Shown here: positions 20,984 to 32,764 of the stretch, piece after piece | Layout: every line of letters starts with the position of its first letter | Position numbering within the stretch: position 1 is the first letter of the stretch | NCBI RefSeq assembly: GCF_001949145.1 | Contig: NW_019091458.1 | Location: 460,637 to 524,636 of the forward strand | DNA length: 64,000 nucleotides | Direction: 5' to 3' | DNA from: Acanthaster planci | Lineage: Eukaryota; Echinodermata; Asteroidea; Valvatida; Acanthasteridae | Notes under the pieces: generated by a model | What the model saw: only the letters and a program-made list of their open reading frames with translations | What the model was told of the DNA's origin: nothing | Databases searched by the model: none | Program-made: the position numbers and the translations under genes

Positions 20984-23900
20984 GTAAGTAAAAACGGTGG
21001 ATTCGCATGGTTATGCTCACATGGGAGACATTGCAGGACTATTCTTCACAGCAACTGGAGATGATATGTAATTCTTTTAACAACGTCGATTCCTTATCTG
21101 TTTTGTTCTGAAGAATCTAGTTTTTCCAGGGACGAAAGTGGGATAATCTCTCGTTATGTATTCAAGTCGAATTTTCCGACAGACGATCTTCAAGCGTGTA
21201 GAGTACACGTATAATGCTACTTTCAGGTTTGAAACAAACTGCGCAATTTTCACCAAAAGCGAAATTTCAACATTCAATAAATGAAATGAATCAGAGTTCG
21301 TCTTTACCAAAAAAGGGAGGCACCCCACCAAACATTTTTACCCCATATTTTATCAAATAGGTCCATGTGGAATTGTTGCAGGGTTAAGGAGTTGGCCAAG
21401 TCAGATATTTTCGTCTTGGCGACAGAGCAAGGGGAAGTGACTCACTTTCATCCCGATATAGTACTCCTGGGGATTATCTGTGGTACTTACACGCAGGAGC
21501 AGCTACCCTATTTCCACCGTTTACTTTATTTCCTATTAAAAAAAATTATCTACGCTCTGACCAGCGCTGCCATAAACTGCCCATGGGGATCCACAGGGTC
21601 CAAAACGTATTTATCTCACTGTGCACCTTGTAAAGGGCCTAATGCATTTCATGCCTTATGATATTTGAACCGTATGCAAGCTGTTAGCTTCATCGAGGAG
21701 TCGGCCATTTTGAATCAAAAGTGAGACTAATCTTGCTTGGATAGGAATTAAGATGAGGCAACAGAGGCAAATTACATACATGTATTACCCCATCGGTCTC
21801 TGATCAACAGCAAAGCCAGCCTCGTGGCAAGGGGGAGGGCTGACAGGTGTACAAGAGGAAATCATGTGAAAAGGCACAAACCGTGCCGCTTTGATAGTCA
21901 CAAACAAGCATATAAGCTATTTCGTGTCTATTTACTGGCGTGTAACCTGGTAATGTTCTAAAGAAAAGACAATGGCATTCCTGGTAGTTACTTTGTAGGT
22001 TTAAAAGTTAGCCGACCTATCGAGGCATAACAACAAGTATAATTTCATGTCACGAGGCTGTCTTTGGCGCGCATATCTGTAAGAAAAAAAGTTATTACAC
22101 AGTGTGAATATATTATTAAGCTAGTGATGACAAGTGACCTTTCTTTCTTTTGTAGTTCCCGATACGAGAGGAGTAGATTTCATCTTCTGTTTCATGAGCA
22201 ACTTCCAGATACCGGAGCGCCTGATGATCATCATCGGTGGCAACTCACCGGGCGACACGCGGGTACAAGTACAAGTGCCGGCCCTGAATATCTTACGGTT
22301 CATAGAGGTTCCCGAGGGACAGACGCGCTTCTTGGACATCCCGCCCATCGCAGCAGCCATTGGGACCGGCTTCCAGAATGGCACCGTGTACGTGCTGGCC
22401 CAGCAGCAGGTCACCGTCCACGCCGTCAACTCTATCTCCAACACCAACGACGGTTTCCTGGCCATACCCACAGACGGCTTGGGGACGGAGTACATTGTGG
22501 CCTCTTACGACCCCGTGCCGATTGAGCAATCTCAGTTCATAATATCCGGGACGCAGGATTTTACGAGAGTCTGGGTAACCCCGACAAATCAGATCAGATG
22601 GGGTGTGCGACTTTACCAGCAGGGAGAGACCATCATCGTCAACCTCATGCGGTTCCAGTCCATCCAGTTCCAGAGCGCTGCCGACCTGACAGGTTCCCAC
22701 ATCCGATCCAACAAGCCTGTGTCTGTTTCCTCCGGGGCCTCCTGCACCCTCGTCCCGGCTGGGGTGTACCGATGCGACCACCTTATCGAGATGATACCTC
22801 CGGTGCCGACGTGGGGCAAAAGGTTCACCCTTCTGCCCTTCGTCAACAGGACATCGGGCTTCATCTTCCGCATCATCGCGGCGCGCCAGCAGACAGAGAT
22901 CAATGTTGCCGGGATCAATACTTGGTTGATGCAGATGGGAGAGTACAGGGAATACGACCAGAGGTCACCGTTCCCAGTGACGGTGACAGCCAGCCGACCT
23001 GTCCTGGTCGTTCAATACGCTAAAGGCTTCGAGAGTGACATGATGGGAGACCCCTTTATGACCCTTGTTCCTCCCGTAGAACAGTTCATCATGGGCACTG
23101 TGACTTTCGGGACGTTTAACGAGTCGTCACTCCTACTGCAGCGCCAGCCCCTCCGGAGTTTTGTTTGCGTGTCCGTGTCCGCCGAATCACTCTTCGCTGT
23201 CAGCCTGAACAACATACCAGTCCTGGACAGCAGGAGGAACGTGCCTGCCTTTGGGAGGCTGGCGACCTACGGCGCCGACCGCTCGTTTGAGATTCATCGC
23301 GGTGCTAACACCATATCCAACCCTTCGCTGTTCACGAGATTTGGGGCAATAGTCTATGGTTTCGGACTGGGCACTTCGTACGGATATCCAATCGGGTACA
23401 GGTTAATTCGACAGCTGTGTAGCCGTGTAAATAAAGGAACAGGTTGGTATAAGACAGGCAAAAAGAGTTACACCTGCTGCCATCAGATTTTCTTTTTAAT
23501 CCCCCACTCGACCTTTGCTTAAATCTTTTTCTCTTTCTTACAACTATAGTCAAAGTAATAAAACCCTATGTACAAATCGCCACGAGCTGTACTGGGGATA
23601 GCATTTCGATGTTCACTGTCAAATCTTACTCTATTCATCAAAAACCTTTCCACTGACAAATGTATGTTCCAAATTGCCATCAAACTAAGACACGACCTCT
23701 TCCATCGTCAGACCATAAGCAATGTCCCAGGCTAAGATCGAATCTAGCTCTCAAGAACGTAGGGATATCGGGATTGATAATGAATGAAAGCGTATCTCGG
23801 CAGGGGGTCTAGTGACATCAGTTCCCCTCGACGGAAAATTTCGAAGTCCATGTCCTTTCTTAATCCTGCATTCTATATATCTAAAACACTTCTTGAGTAA

Positions 23901-26900
23901 AATTAGAAACTATGAGTGAATTTTCACCCATTTTACAAGTACAAAATTAGTCGTGTAAAAATTGCTTGGCCATGCAACCGGCATGGGGGATGGGTACACA
24001 TGTGAAATTGTTGCAACTACCAATGCCTGTTATTTCCAGACGCAGCCAAGCAAGTCAGACGCGACCTTTCTCGGCGGCAATAAACGGCAATAAATCCAGT
24101 AAAGCACCCATTCGCTATCCGCGATAAGCCCCCAAGCTGGACCGAGAGGGCTCAATTTTCTTAGCAATGCAGGCTCCTTCGGAAGGAACTGCACTTCGCT
24201 GGTTCACAAACGACTATGAAATGCATGCGTTACAGTCGCATCGCTACCAACAAAATGAACACTCCAGACCAATATGTCTCTTTTCAACCGAGGAGGGGGT
24301 ACTTCTGCTCAAGGGGATAGAACCTTGAGGCCCGACTCCAATTAGGCATAAAGGTGCACACTGTCCTGGATGGCACCTCTTTGGGGCTCACGAAAAAAAG
24401 CATTCCCCTACGAAATAATGTTTGCTAAGAAACTCTTTAAAAAAGTAAAATATAAATGTCCACACAACCACATCCTCAAAATGTGCATCTTTTGTTTGAT
24501 TCCCGAGGGAAGGATTTTGGAGGGGCAAGATTATGACTCCCAAAAATCGAGCGGCTGGAGTGCTACTCGTGTTTCCAGTTTGCAACTGCAACTCTGATCC
24601 AGATCCTGGCAATGCAAATGAAAATGCAAGACCTATCCCGCCAAGTAATCGCAGTCGCACTGTTCTCACACAAAATGCCCTTTTCTAACAGAAAACAAGT
24701 GCCTCGTGCCCGGAAATGTGCGGCATAGATCATCTAATTACGATTTGCATTTTTTCAACAAAGAACGTGACTGTTTGACCTGCAGAATGTAACCACCAAT
24801 ATCTAGGACGTGAATCACGGGAGGATGGGGGTAATACGCCTTTCCCCTCACGGGTTAATCAGGGGATGAGACATAGAATACCCAACAACCCGGGGTGGGA
24901 GCACGAAGGAAGAACCAAACGTCTAATTAGATTATTCAACAGCTAATATCAACCACCGCAGGAATTCTATCTAAATAATTATAGGACTGTACAAAATAGG
25001 TCTGCATCGAGAAGTAGGCCTATCAAACAATATCTAGCCCCTCCCAATTTCCAAATCTAGTGCAGCTTGACCCTCAAACATCACAGCAAAATTATCTAAA
25101 CTATTGCTCATCCAAACCACGCGACATTCACGTTCTGCCGTGACCCCACGACTGCAGTGAAACAACGGATAGTGTTAATTGGTATTTCCCTCTCACTAAT
25201 CCCCCGACCCAGCTGAAAACACGACCTAAACAAACGAGAACTCATCCACGATGATCCTTCCACGTTGGCAAGCGAGTTGTTGACAGATGTTATCTCAGGA
25301 GGGTAGCTTAATTTTTTAATATTATAACCATACGGCAAACATAATCCTTCCCCCTCTATTTTGTCAATCTCATTTTCCCGCCCCTCCCCAACTAACTTTT
25401 TGTTTTGGTCTGGGTTATGTGACATTCTGCCATTTTGGTTCGCTTCTATAAATGTATAATTTATTTCAATCAAACATAATGGCTTGAAATAAGTTTGTTA
25501 GGTTTTCATAATGGACTTTATCAAAGGAGAGAAGGTTTGTGGTAACGCCGTATAGTTTGTTTCTTCATTTTGTGTTGGGTTGTGTAGTTCTCTGAGAAGA
25601 ACCGTTTGTTTCAACTCAATGTTTTGAACATGACCAACACAGCCAAAGGTTCAAATCGCTGAGCTGGTGTTCTTAACTCAAACAATAGATGAACTACCTC
25701 GGTGTCATCTCAAACCTCCCATAATGGCTTGCGTGTCATTAGGACATCAGTCATGATCTCTTATCTGTTATAGTTCTTCACTTACAAAAGTGTTTTAAAA
25801 AGGTAAGAAAAATTGCATGGATTGCTGGCTTTCAACCGCAACCTGTGATGCCCAAATTTCAAAGCACAGCTTAAATAATAAGCAGTACATTTACGACATC
25901 TAGGTTCTTGCAGTTTATTGGAGATGTGCTTAAATTAAGCGCTTACAAAAGTGTTTCATATTCAGTAAGCACAATACCTGCTTAGCGAGCCCTTATTGAT
26001 GGCACATACAGAATAGTGATACTAGTTTTAACTTGGTTTGGTCTGTTTCAACAGAGCAAGTCATAGAGTACGACTGTTTCGACACCAACGTGGGGAACGT
26101 TCCCGACGGGGTACCCGGCCCGCCAGGTCCAGGATTACCGGGTTTTCCCAACCCACCACTGGGTGGTCCGTTCGGTGACGAAGAACTCGACCCCAACCGA
26201 CCCCCCGGTGGATATATACCGGCCGGCCACCCCGCCTTCCCTTTCATACCCGACCCCAACTGGCCAAGTGCCCAGCTACCTCTACCGCCTCTACCGCCTC
26301 CAGAGCCACCAACCGGCGGTAAGTATGGTGGCCCGGGAGGGACATCGCCAATCGTCAATATTGCCGTCAATAATTGCGACCAAAATTCACGACTCGTTTC
26401 TTCGGTCACAAATATTGCTGCGAAGTTTTTTTTTTTCCAGCAAGCCAGGCAAAGAGAAGTTGTTAACATTGACGTCAATATTGACAATCGGTGACGTCGT
26501 TCCAGGGCCACCATAGGTAAGAATGGAGCTGGTGTTCACTCACGCACACTGTTAGGTAACATAACGCTAACTGCTACTTTCAGGGGGGATGTTCTGGTCA
26601 GATAATGTTAGTAAAAACAAATGCATGTTCATTTTTGTCTCTTTTGTTAAACTTCACATGATACAAAACCTTCTGTGTGGACGAAATAATTTTAATTGTG
26701 CCTAACATGTCCCAAACAACATTATTTATCATTAAAAAAAATAGGTCTATTAGAAACAGTTATTACTCAGCAAAGTAAATTTCTGGAATTAGCGACACGA
26801 ATCAGTTTGTGCGTTTCGTGTCTGTAGGACAAGTTCTTAACCTTCCTTTATTCTATACACCCGTAGGCTGTTTCTCGACTGGTCTACTCATCCTTGGTGC

Positions 26901-27224
26901 TATAGCGCCCGCTTCCATCGTCTTCCTCATCATGCTCATTATTCTCGTCACTCTCCAGGCCTCGTAAGTCGTCACTACCCCCCCCTTCTTGAACACGCAA
27001 AATAAGTACTCATTGGTCCTACTTTGTTTTCTGAAGTTTCTGTCTTCTTCTTCTTTTGTTTTCATTTACACTACCTACACCAATGAACTCAGCCATAATA
27101 CGCATTTGTACAAGCCTACGTTGTATGATATATATCAAATTATTTTCAAGCTGGAGTTGGAGAAATGCCTCTTGGCATAACTTGCTCTCTGTGCATTTTT
27201 CTTCACAGGAAAAAAAAATACTGA
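20869..27224 (+). CDS. IgGFc-binding domain transmembrane protein (4-5 exons)
   Basis: Predicted type I membrane protein of about 590 residues. Exons: 20869-20983 (signal peptide), 22156 to about 23442 (IgGFc-binding domain), 26055-26318 (proline/glycine-rich stalk), 26867-26963 (transmembrane helix) and probably 27209-27224 (tail). Introns 1-3 are all phase 1. The large exon matches the N-terminal domain family of IgG-Fc-binding protein (FCGBP): VFC-like start, SNKPVSVSSGASCTLVPAG, CDHLIEMIPPVPTWGK and the RTSGFIFRIIAA segment. Vertebrate FCGBP is a very large secreted mucus protein with repeated VWD domains; none are seen here, so this is a short, membrane-anchored relative. Function is not established by the sequence; a surface or mucosal binding role is inference. 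Confidence 0.75.
22156..23442 (+). CDS. IgGFc-binding domain exon
   Basis: About 429 codons in one exon, beginning VPDTRGVDFIFCFMSNFQIP after the TTTTGTAG acceptor. It is markedly more GC-rich than its flanks. Signature segments are VPEGQTRFLDIPP, GTEYIVASYDP, SNKPVSVSSGASC, VPAGVYRCDHLIEMIPP, TWGKRFTLLPF and the C-terminal YGFGLGTSYGYPIGYRL. The 3' boundary is uncertain: donors at 23424 (GCC|GTGTAA) and 23442 (ACAG|GTTGGT) both give the required phase 1, and the frame stays open to 23520. The IgGFc family domain name describes homology, not proven antibody binding; invertebrates have no IgG. Confidence 0.85.
23443..26054. other. Intron 2 of the IgGFc-domain gene
   Basis: About 2.6 kb with no recognised exon, repeat family or RNA gene. 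Several short open frames are present but none carries a family motif. Confidence 0.5.
26055..26318 (+). CDS. Proline/glycine-rich stalk exon
   Basis: Eighty-eight codons starting EQVIEYDCFDTNVGNVPDGV and then a collagen-like, Pro/Gly-rich run (PGPPGPGLPGFPNPPLGG) ending in LPLPPLPPPEPPTG. There are no long regular Gly-X-Y repeats, so it is better read as an extended juxtamembrane stalk than as a collagen helix. Acceptor TTTCAACAG, donor CGGCG|GTAAGT. The exon is symmetrical (phase 1-1), and an inverted repeat begins within its donor site. Confidence 0.75.
26324..26515. repeat. Inverted repeat abutting the stalk-exon splice donor
   Basis: Left arm starts TATGGTGGCCC at 26324, inside the extended donor sequence; the right arm ends GGGCCACCATA at 26515. 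The arms also share CAATCGTCAATATTG-like sequence, about 55-60 paired positions each side. It has the form of a TIR-only DNA element with TA at both ends. Confidence 0.6.
26867..26967 (+). CDS. Transmembrane exon
   Basis: Encodes GCFSTGLLILGAIAPASIVF and then LIMLIILVTLQAS: a single hydrophobic helix of roughly 25 residues following the stalk. Acceptor ACCCGTAG. The sequence GCCTCGTAAGTCG is both an in-frame stop (TAA at 26965-26967) and a good donor (TC|GTAAGT after 26963). The protein either ends in QAS or continues to a short basic tail from 27209. Confidence 0.7.
27209..27224 (+). CDS. Possible cytoplasmic-tail exon
   Basis: If the donor at 26964 is used, the first good acceptor TTTCTTCACAG joins at 27209 and gives S-KKKY followed by TGA (27222-27224). 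A polyadenylation-signal candidate AATAAA follows at 27296-27301. The nine-A run at the exon start makes the exact frame sensitive to a single-base error: one A fewer would open a longer tail. Confidence 0.35.
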
Positions 27225-27301
27225 AAATCTCAGCTCAACGTGCCGGAAGATTGTCTTCGTCAAGGTCAATGTGCAGCCAACACGCATGCTACAGTAATAA
27301 A

Positions 27302-29500
27302 ACCGCGTCGTACACTGCACCAGCTTGTAGATACAGAAAAGTTTGTGTGCTTTTAAAACAAGTGACGCAATAAAACGTATAATTTTGTTTAAGTGCGTGC
27401 TTACACATTGTGTTCCGTAATGTAATTTCACCCTCTTTTAGGCGGCTGTGTTCTTTTGCCTACCCAAATCTATACCCGTCCCTTTTCAGTGCTTCGCACA
27501 TGAGTTTGTAGATACACAACTCAAAAAAGTTTTCAAGGACCACTTTTTATTTTGTGTATAATTCTTTATATGAGATATTTTACTGCTGAAAATGTGCATT
27601 GATGTTTTGAAACATTACAGAAATTGTTTTATTCCAATGAGAACACCATTTAGACAAACAAAAAATGAAAGAAAATAGACCCCACCCATTGCTTGGAAAA
27701 ATTACCAGTTAGGAAAAAAGTGGTTCTCAACTTTTTTTGAGTGGTGTATATCAAGGAAGTAAGGATAATATTTTCAGACGTTTCTGCCACGAAGAGATGA
27801 GCTGTCAGTAATCTGCCGTTATTATTACAGTATTAGACTTCTAGGAAATGCAGACAGTCATGGTGGGAATGCATTTCGAAATTTAACCGAATTTCAATAT
27901 CTGGCTATCCTTCCGAAACAGCGTTTCGTTGTTTTGCCTCTGTTGTCTTCTGACGACAAAGAAAATATCGGAATGATGTGAAAGCGCTCCCATTTCACCA
28001 CTGTCCTGCCGTTGTGCAAGAACCACCCCCGGGGGGAAGAAATGAGAAAAAACAAACACGCACAGTCATTGCAGAAACGCGCGGGACCGTGGCAGTGACG
28101 TGACTCTTGTCTATCCCGCATTTTTCTTCACGGAGAAAGTAGCTGTTTGTTACGTTGTACATATTTTGCATAATGCCACTTCTTTCGATTACACTGTGAA
28201 AACGCTGAATAATGTGTTTGCCCAACGGGGGTCACCAAGGGGATCGCTTAACTGTTGGGCAAAAAGATGATAACGCTGGGTTAAAGAGAGGACATACAAA
28301 AGATTTCTGCAGCCGTACAGGATAAAGTTTACCCATGCACCGGCAGTGAATCGTGGCAGTGTGGTAACCAGTTTAGTGAACAGGTACCTGTAGGCGATTC
28401 ACCTGGTCCCCCGCGTTCGGGAAAAATACTAGCATTTGAACAGTGTAGAAAGATCTTTTAGCCATTTACAGTTTTATGGATGCATTCAAGTTGTTAATGC
28501 TATACGACTTAAAGAAAATGACTTAATTAAAAGACTTAATTTCTTTAGCAATAGTTGTAAGATTATTTTGGAGATAGATAAAATGATTGTAAACCTTTAA
28601 CGTATAGGGTAAAAAACCCACGGATTATAGGTACATACGGTACCCACTGCATGAAGTGTGCATACGACTGAAGAATGCTTGTGGAAAATAGATCATCCTC
28701 ATCTATTTGCATTGCATTGCATCAGCATTTGGTGCATAGTTAATAACTTCAAAAATAACGACAATAAAATCACATTATTATTTTATTATTACTCACAGTT
28801 TATTCGCCACTCATATGAAATAATATACATGGTGGAAAATTGATTGGTCCTTGCTGTGCTAAAAAAAACCTGTACGATAATAGGGCCTACATAAATCATT
28901 AATACTACAACAATACAAATGGGAATAAGGAACGCATTTACAATAGCGAAGAATAAAAAGCATAAAAGAATAAAAACTACACTGAGTTGTTCAGCTGCCG
29001 CACTGCACCGGGGTAGGTGCCACTTGCCGCTCTTTTAGTTTTGGCCATTACAGCTCTGTGCCGTCGTCTAGAGGGCATGAGTTGGAACAGAGCATTGCCT
29101 AGGTCCGTAGCTTCGCCACATAAATTTCTTCCACTGACGGCAGCGGCTGACCGACGATCCTGGACGTCGTCTTCACGATCCCCTGTATAAGAGTGTTCGC
29201 TGGGTCACCGTGGAGTCGCAGTACCAGACCGTGACGGACGATGCGTCACATATGCAGCAAGGTATGAGACGGAGAGAACCCCCCCCTGCTTTGTGTTGGT
29301 CATTGTCTCGCAGGAATCTGGGGAATTCTTTTCAGACATCTTGGGGGGATGTGTTAAGTAACAGTAGTCTGGAATATGTATAGGGATTGGACATGTTGGG
29401 GGGGGTACCCCTCTGTCTCATTTCTTGCTGGGTATAGTGCATCAACACGCTCTCCACCATGAACGGGTAAAAATCAGCCAGCACTAGCTGGCCGAAACCA
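27302..29500. other. Intergenic stretch, no gene seen
   Basis: AT-rich sequence with no supported exon. A short inverted pair TTTGCCCAAC / GTTGGGCAAA occurs around 28217-28263; the same motif recurs near 29.6 kb. Confidence 0.45.
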
Positions 29501-29690
29501 TGTAAAAAAAAGTTGGCCAATTTTGAGTTGATATTTGCTCAGTGTTGGTGTAAATATCAACTTCCCAACCTTGGGCAAATTCTTCCCAATTGTTGTTCAA
29601 TACTTGTCCAACAGTGATGGAAATTAACCAACAATGTAGAAATTTTTAACCAAGGTTGGGCAAATAACAAATGCCCAACACTGTTTCACC
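29500..29690. repeat. Cluster of GTTGGGCAA-type motifs with internal hairpins
   Basis: Includes the hairpin GTTGATATTT...AAATATCAAC and inverted CCAACCTTGGGCAAAT / CCAAGGTTGGGCAAAT-like copies. It directly adjoins the degenerate LINE fragment. Probably a non-autonomous DNA element; its ends are not defined. Confidence 0.35.
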
Positions 29691-30250
29691 ACCTTTTTTT
29701 TTTACATCTCCTCATCCGGGGTAGGAAGGAAAGACGCTGCTGGGCCTTTTTAACGCAGTGGTTTAACGCGGCCGACCAGGTCAGGTCGTTCGCGATGTGA
29801 ATGCCAAGGAACTTAAAAACATCAACTCTCTCAATTTCTGAGGAGTCAAGAAGCAAGGGGGAAATCGGGATTTTGTTCCGAGGAAAATCGCCTACGATCT
29901 CCTTAGTCTTAGCCACATTCAGCTCGAGGTTGTTTTCTGAGCTCCACCTCACGAGCCTCCCGACCTGGTTAGTTACTTTCATCATTGCTTCGGGTCAGGC
30001 CAATACAGTCTTCATCGGCAAACTTAGTATATTATTACCAACTGAAATGCAGTCACGCGTCATCAATGAGTATAACAATGGGACCGGAGCACAACCCTGA
30101 AGAGCGCCGGTATTCAACATTATCGTTTCAGAAAAGTTATCACTAATTCTCACTCGCTGAGGCCCGGCCATCAAAACATCAAATATCCAATGACACATGC
30201 TATTCAAATCTGAGAAGAAATTAAAGGAACAATCCACGAGTGAAGGGCAC
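29690..30250 (-). pseudogene. Degenerate non-LTR retrotransposon reverse transcriptase
   Basis: On the minus strand the pieces read in order WIFDVLMAGPQRVRI, LNTGALQGCAPVPLLYSL, a KFADEDCIGLTRSNDESN stretch in another frame, then NNLELNVAKTKEIVGDFP and VFKFLGIHIANDLTW. These are the conserved fingers/palm blocks of LINE reverse transcriptase (PQGC, FADD, FLG). At least two frameshifts separate the pieces and the catalytic FADD is read as FADE, so it is dead. The ORF ends near an A/T run at 29690. Clade (CR1, Rex1 or similar) is not assigned. Confidence 0.8.
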
Positions 30251-30585
30251 ATTTTCTTTTACATTGTAAATAAAACGAATTCTTTCAGTCATAATAATGT
30301 AGTTCATGTTCATCATTTTCTAACCACCGAGGATGTATGTAAAATCGTATTAAAATCGGAGGACTCAGGACTCGTATGGTTTTAACTTGACATATTTTTT
30401 CATTAATTATTACGGTAATATATCTCTAATACTTGTACCCAGGAAGCATATCTCACCAATTATTAGCTGACTTAATAAGCCTCGTTTAGTTTCTTACCGC
30501 GGTTTTGGTTGTAAATACTTGAATAAATGTGAAGATTAAGTGGATCATTAACGGTAGACAATCCTGTGTGTGTCTTTTTTTCCAG

Positions 30586-30663
30586 TTCCAGAGCGTGTGG
30601 TCAAGTGCTTCGAATCCCAAACTAAACAGGTTTTGGGAACCCTTTCAGCCTCCACCAATGGAG
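30586..30663 (+). other. Possible orphan exon resembling the stalk-exon start
   Basis: A polypyrimidine tract plus TTTTTTCCAG acceptor is followed by an open frame PERVVKCFESQTKQVLGTLS, ending at GGAG|GTTAGA. Phase (2 bases in, 1 base out) equals that of the stalk exon at 26055-26318, whose start EQVIEYDCFD it loosely resembles. It could be an alternative exon, a remnant of a tandem paralogue, or chance. Confidence 0.2.
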
Positions 30664-31439
30664 GTTAGATTTTTAGTTTATGCGGGATTTCTCTTTCGCT
30701 CTATACTGGGGAAAGATGTTGCAAACGGAAGGGGGGGGTGTAAGAAGCCGGAAAGGAGGGTGTGGGATTGGTACTGGTAGGGCCTACTCGGGCGCGGGTA
30801 CGGACACGCAGGCGCCTAGGAACACGTGGGTGTTGTGACGTCATGCTATGTCGTGTCCCTTGAAGTACGAAGACTTCCACGTGCACTGATTCATATATCT
30901 TGCACCGCGCGAACGGTAGACGAGCACCTGGCGGTGGATGGAAAATGATATATCTTCCCTCGGTACAATTGAAGACGACAACTGATCAAGCCAAGTAAGT
31001 ATGAATGCTCTTAAAGCAAAAGTACTGTAGTAAGTGCACAAATTTTCCAACTTTTTTTAAAGGATAAAAATTAAAGCTTCCTTTTCAATGATTCTATGAT
31101 ATTGAGAGCAACTAGTTTCCGAGTTACATGTGCAACACGGAGTTGTCTTGGTCGGAGGTTGTTCCATTTGTTCCACTCACGTCTGCGCAAAGGTGCAACC
31201 CCCATTCACTTTGTACGGAGATTAGTATGTTTTTCTTTTTTTTCCTGCAACATGATAAATATAACTGAAACAGTGTGGGAGATATTCATAGCGCATAAAC
31301 AGTGAAGCTGAATATATTTTATGGTTCATGGTTTGGTCAATAATTCAGATTTTCCCTGAGACCACAAGTTCATAACACTGTTTTTGCCCCTTTGAGATTA
31401 AGCCTAAATGATGTTATCATAACCATTGTTATGTTTGAG

Positions 31440-31739
31440 TGGGAGTCTCAAGCTTGAGAGACTGCAGTTGGAATCCTATCAATCTATCTGTGTCATAAAG
31501 TTGGGAAAGCATCCCATGGAAACATCGCATCAACTTGTAGGGAGGAGACAAAAAGAAGCAGTTGCAACTTGCAGTTTTAGAGGTGGGAGGAAAACTCAGA
31601 GGAGTATTCTGGGTAGAATCCCACTGAAACAGGTAGGGACTGAAAACCCAATCCACATGTGGACTGAGCTGCAATTCAAACCCAGACCACAGTAGTGGAA
31701 GCCGAGGAAAGAACCACTGCACCAACCTGACTCCCTACC
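31440..31739 (-). mobile_element. tRNA-derived SINE, copy A
   Basis: Read on the minus strand it starts GGTAGGGAGTCAGGTTGG and has an A-box-like TGGTGCAGTGG and a B-box-like GGTTTGAATTG. The body includes GTCCACATGTGGATTGGGTT and TTTTCCTCCCACCTCTAAAA. The same order of motifs occurs in copy B at 50.8 kb on the plus strand. Confidence 0.7.
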
Positions 31740-32680
31740 GTCATGTTCGGCATGCGTCAGTTATATCTCAGAAGATAAATCGGGTGCATGCTGTTGGCAT
31801 TTGTTGGGAAAGAATGTTGTGTGCCAGCTTCACTTCAGCTGCTGTGTATAAAGTTTATGGAGAGTCAAGAAGCTTTTCTAAATAATTATGAAATTGGACA
31901 TTTTTCTCAGGTTTATTATCTTCAAATTTATTATGTTAAGGCCGTGCGAAGGGCATTCTTAAGCAATGTGGTTGATGCAAAATAAATATTGGGCTGAATT
32001 TGTGCTTGACTAAGCAAAAACAACACATGGTCTAATCCACGACCTTCACGCATGGCATCCTTTGCAATCACCCGTGCACTTTTGCCATTCAGCCTCAATC
32101 CTCCAAAACCGCCGAAGGATTTTGGAAGATTGAGGAGGGTTGGGGGTTTACCTTATTTGCAAGTTTTGTTTAGCTGTTCCATCTACATTTTGGGGTCTTT
32201 TTGTTTTTTTTGCTGATATGAAGCTGCCTATTTTTAATCAAAACTGTGAATGTGAAAAATGTAATCTGAGGCATTGAAACTGAACGTTACATTGATTAGT
32301 GTGCAAAAAATTGCTAGATTTGTTACACTTGTCGTCAAAGATTTCCATTCCCTTTAGCAATTTTGTTGTAAACTATAATACAATAAGTCGGTAAGCAACT
32401 TTTTTTTTCCAGAAGTGTTTTCATGGACAGAGCTAATTTGGGGTTCAAAGTTTGAACATTGAAAGCATGCAAACTGGGCAGTATCTCCTTGTATTACATC
32501 GCTATCACACTAACAGCCCCCATCACTTGTTCTGCAGATAGAATGAAGTAGCTCAAACAGAAAGAAGCTGTACCTGTTGAATGAGTAAACAGCAAACTGA
32601 GGCTAACTCAAATGCAGCCAGGAGCTGTCATACATGTATTTAACAATATCAGTGTTCCAAGAACTCTGAAACATCAAATA

Positions 32681-32764
32681 ATGGCTAGACCTCAGTTTAC
32701 TGGGAGTTGGGCTCCTCAACTTCCCTGTGTGATGGGACTTCTTCTGTCGGTACTGTGCATGTAG
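32681..32764 (+). pseudogene. Degenerate duplicate of the LRP signal-peptide exon
   Basis: ATG plus 26 codons (MARPQFTGSWAPQLPCVMGL then LLSVLCM) followed by TAG. It aligns with [20 protein letters not shown] at 38615-38696. Flanks match on both sides: GAGGCTAA and ATTTAA upstream; GTTTGA-AATCATTG, TATTCAGTGAC-like and CTAGTGTCTCCTGG-like downstream. The position of the splice donor has changed from CAGGTAAGT to CAGTTAAAG and a stop precedes it. Confidence 0.7.

Noticed and set aside
22293-22781. Long open frame on the minus strand opposite the IgGFc exon
   Set aside because: It mirrors a GC-rich coding exon on the plus strand, starts and stops arbitrarily and carries no family motif.
26055-26318. 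Stalk exon as a collagen domain
   Set aside because: Only a few Gly-X-Y triplets are in register; the Pro/Gly content does not form a continuous collagen repeat.
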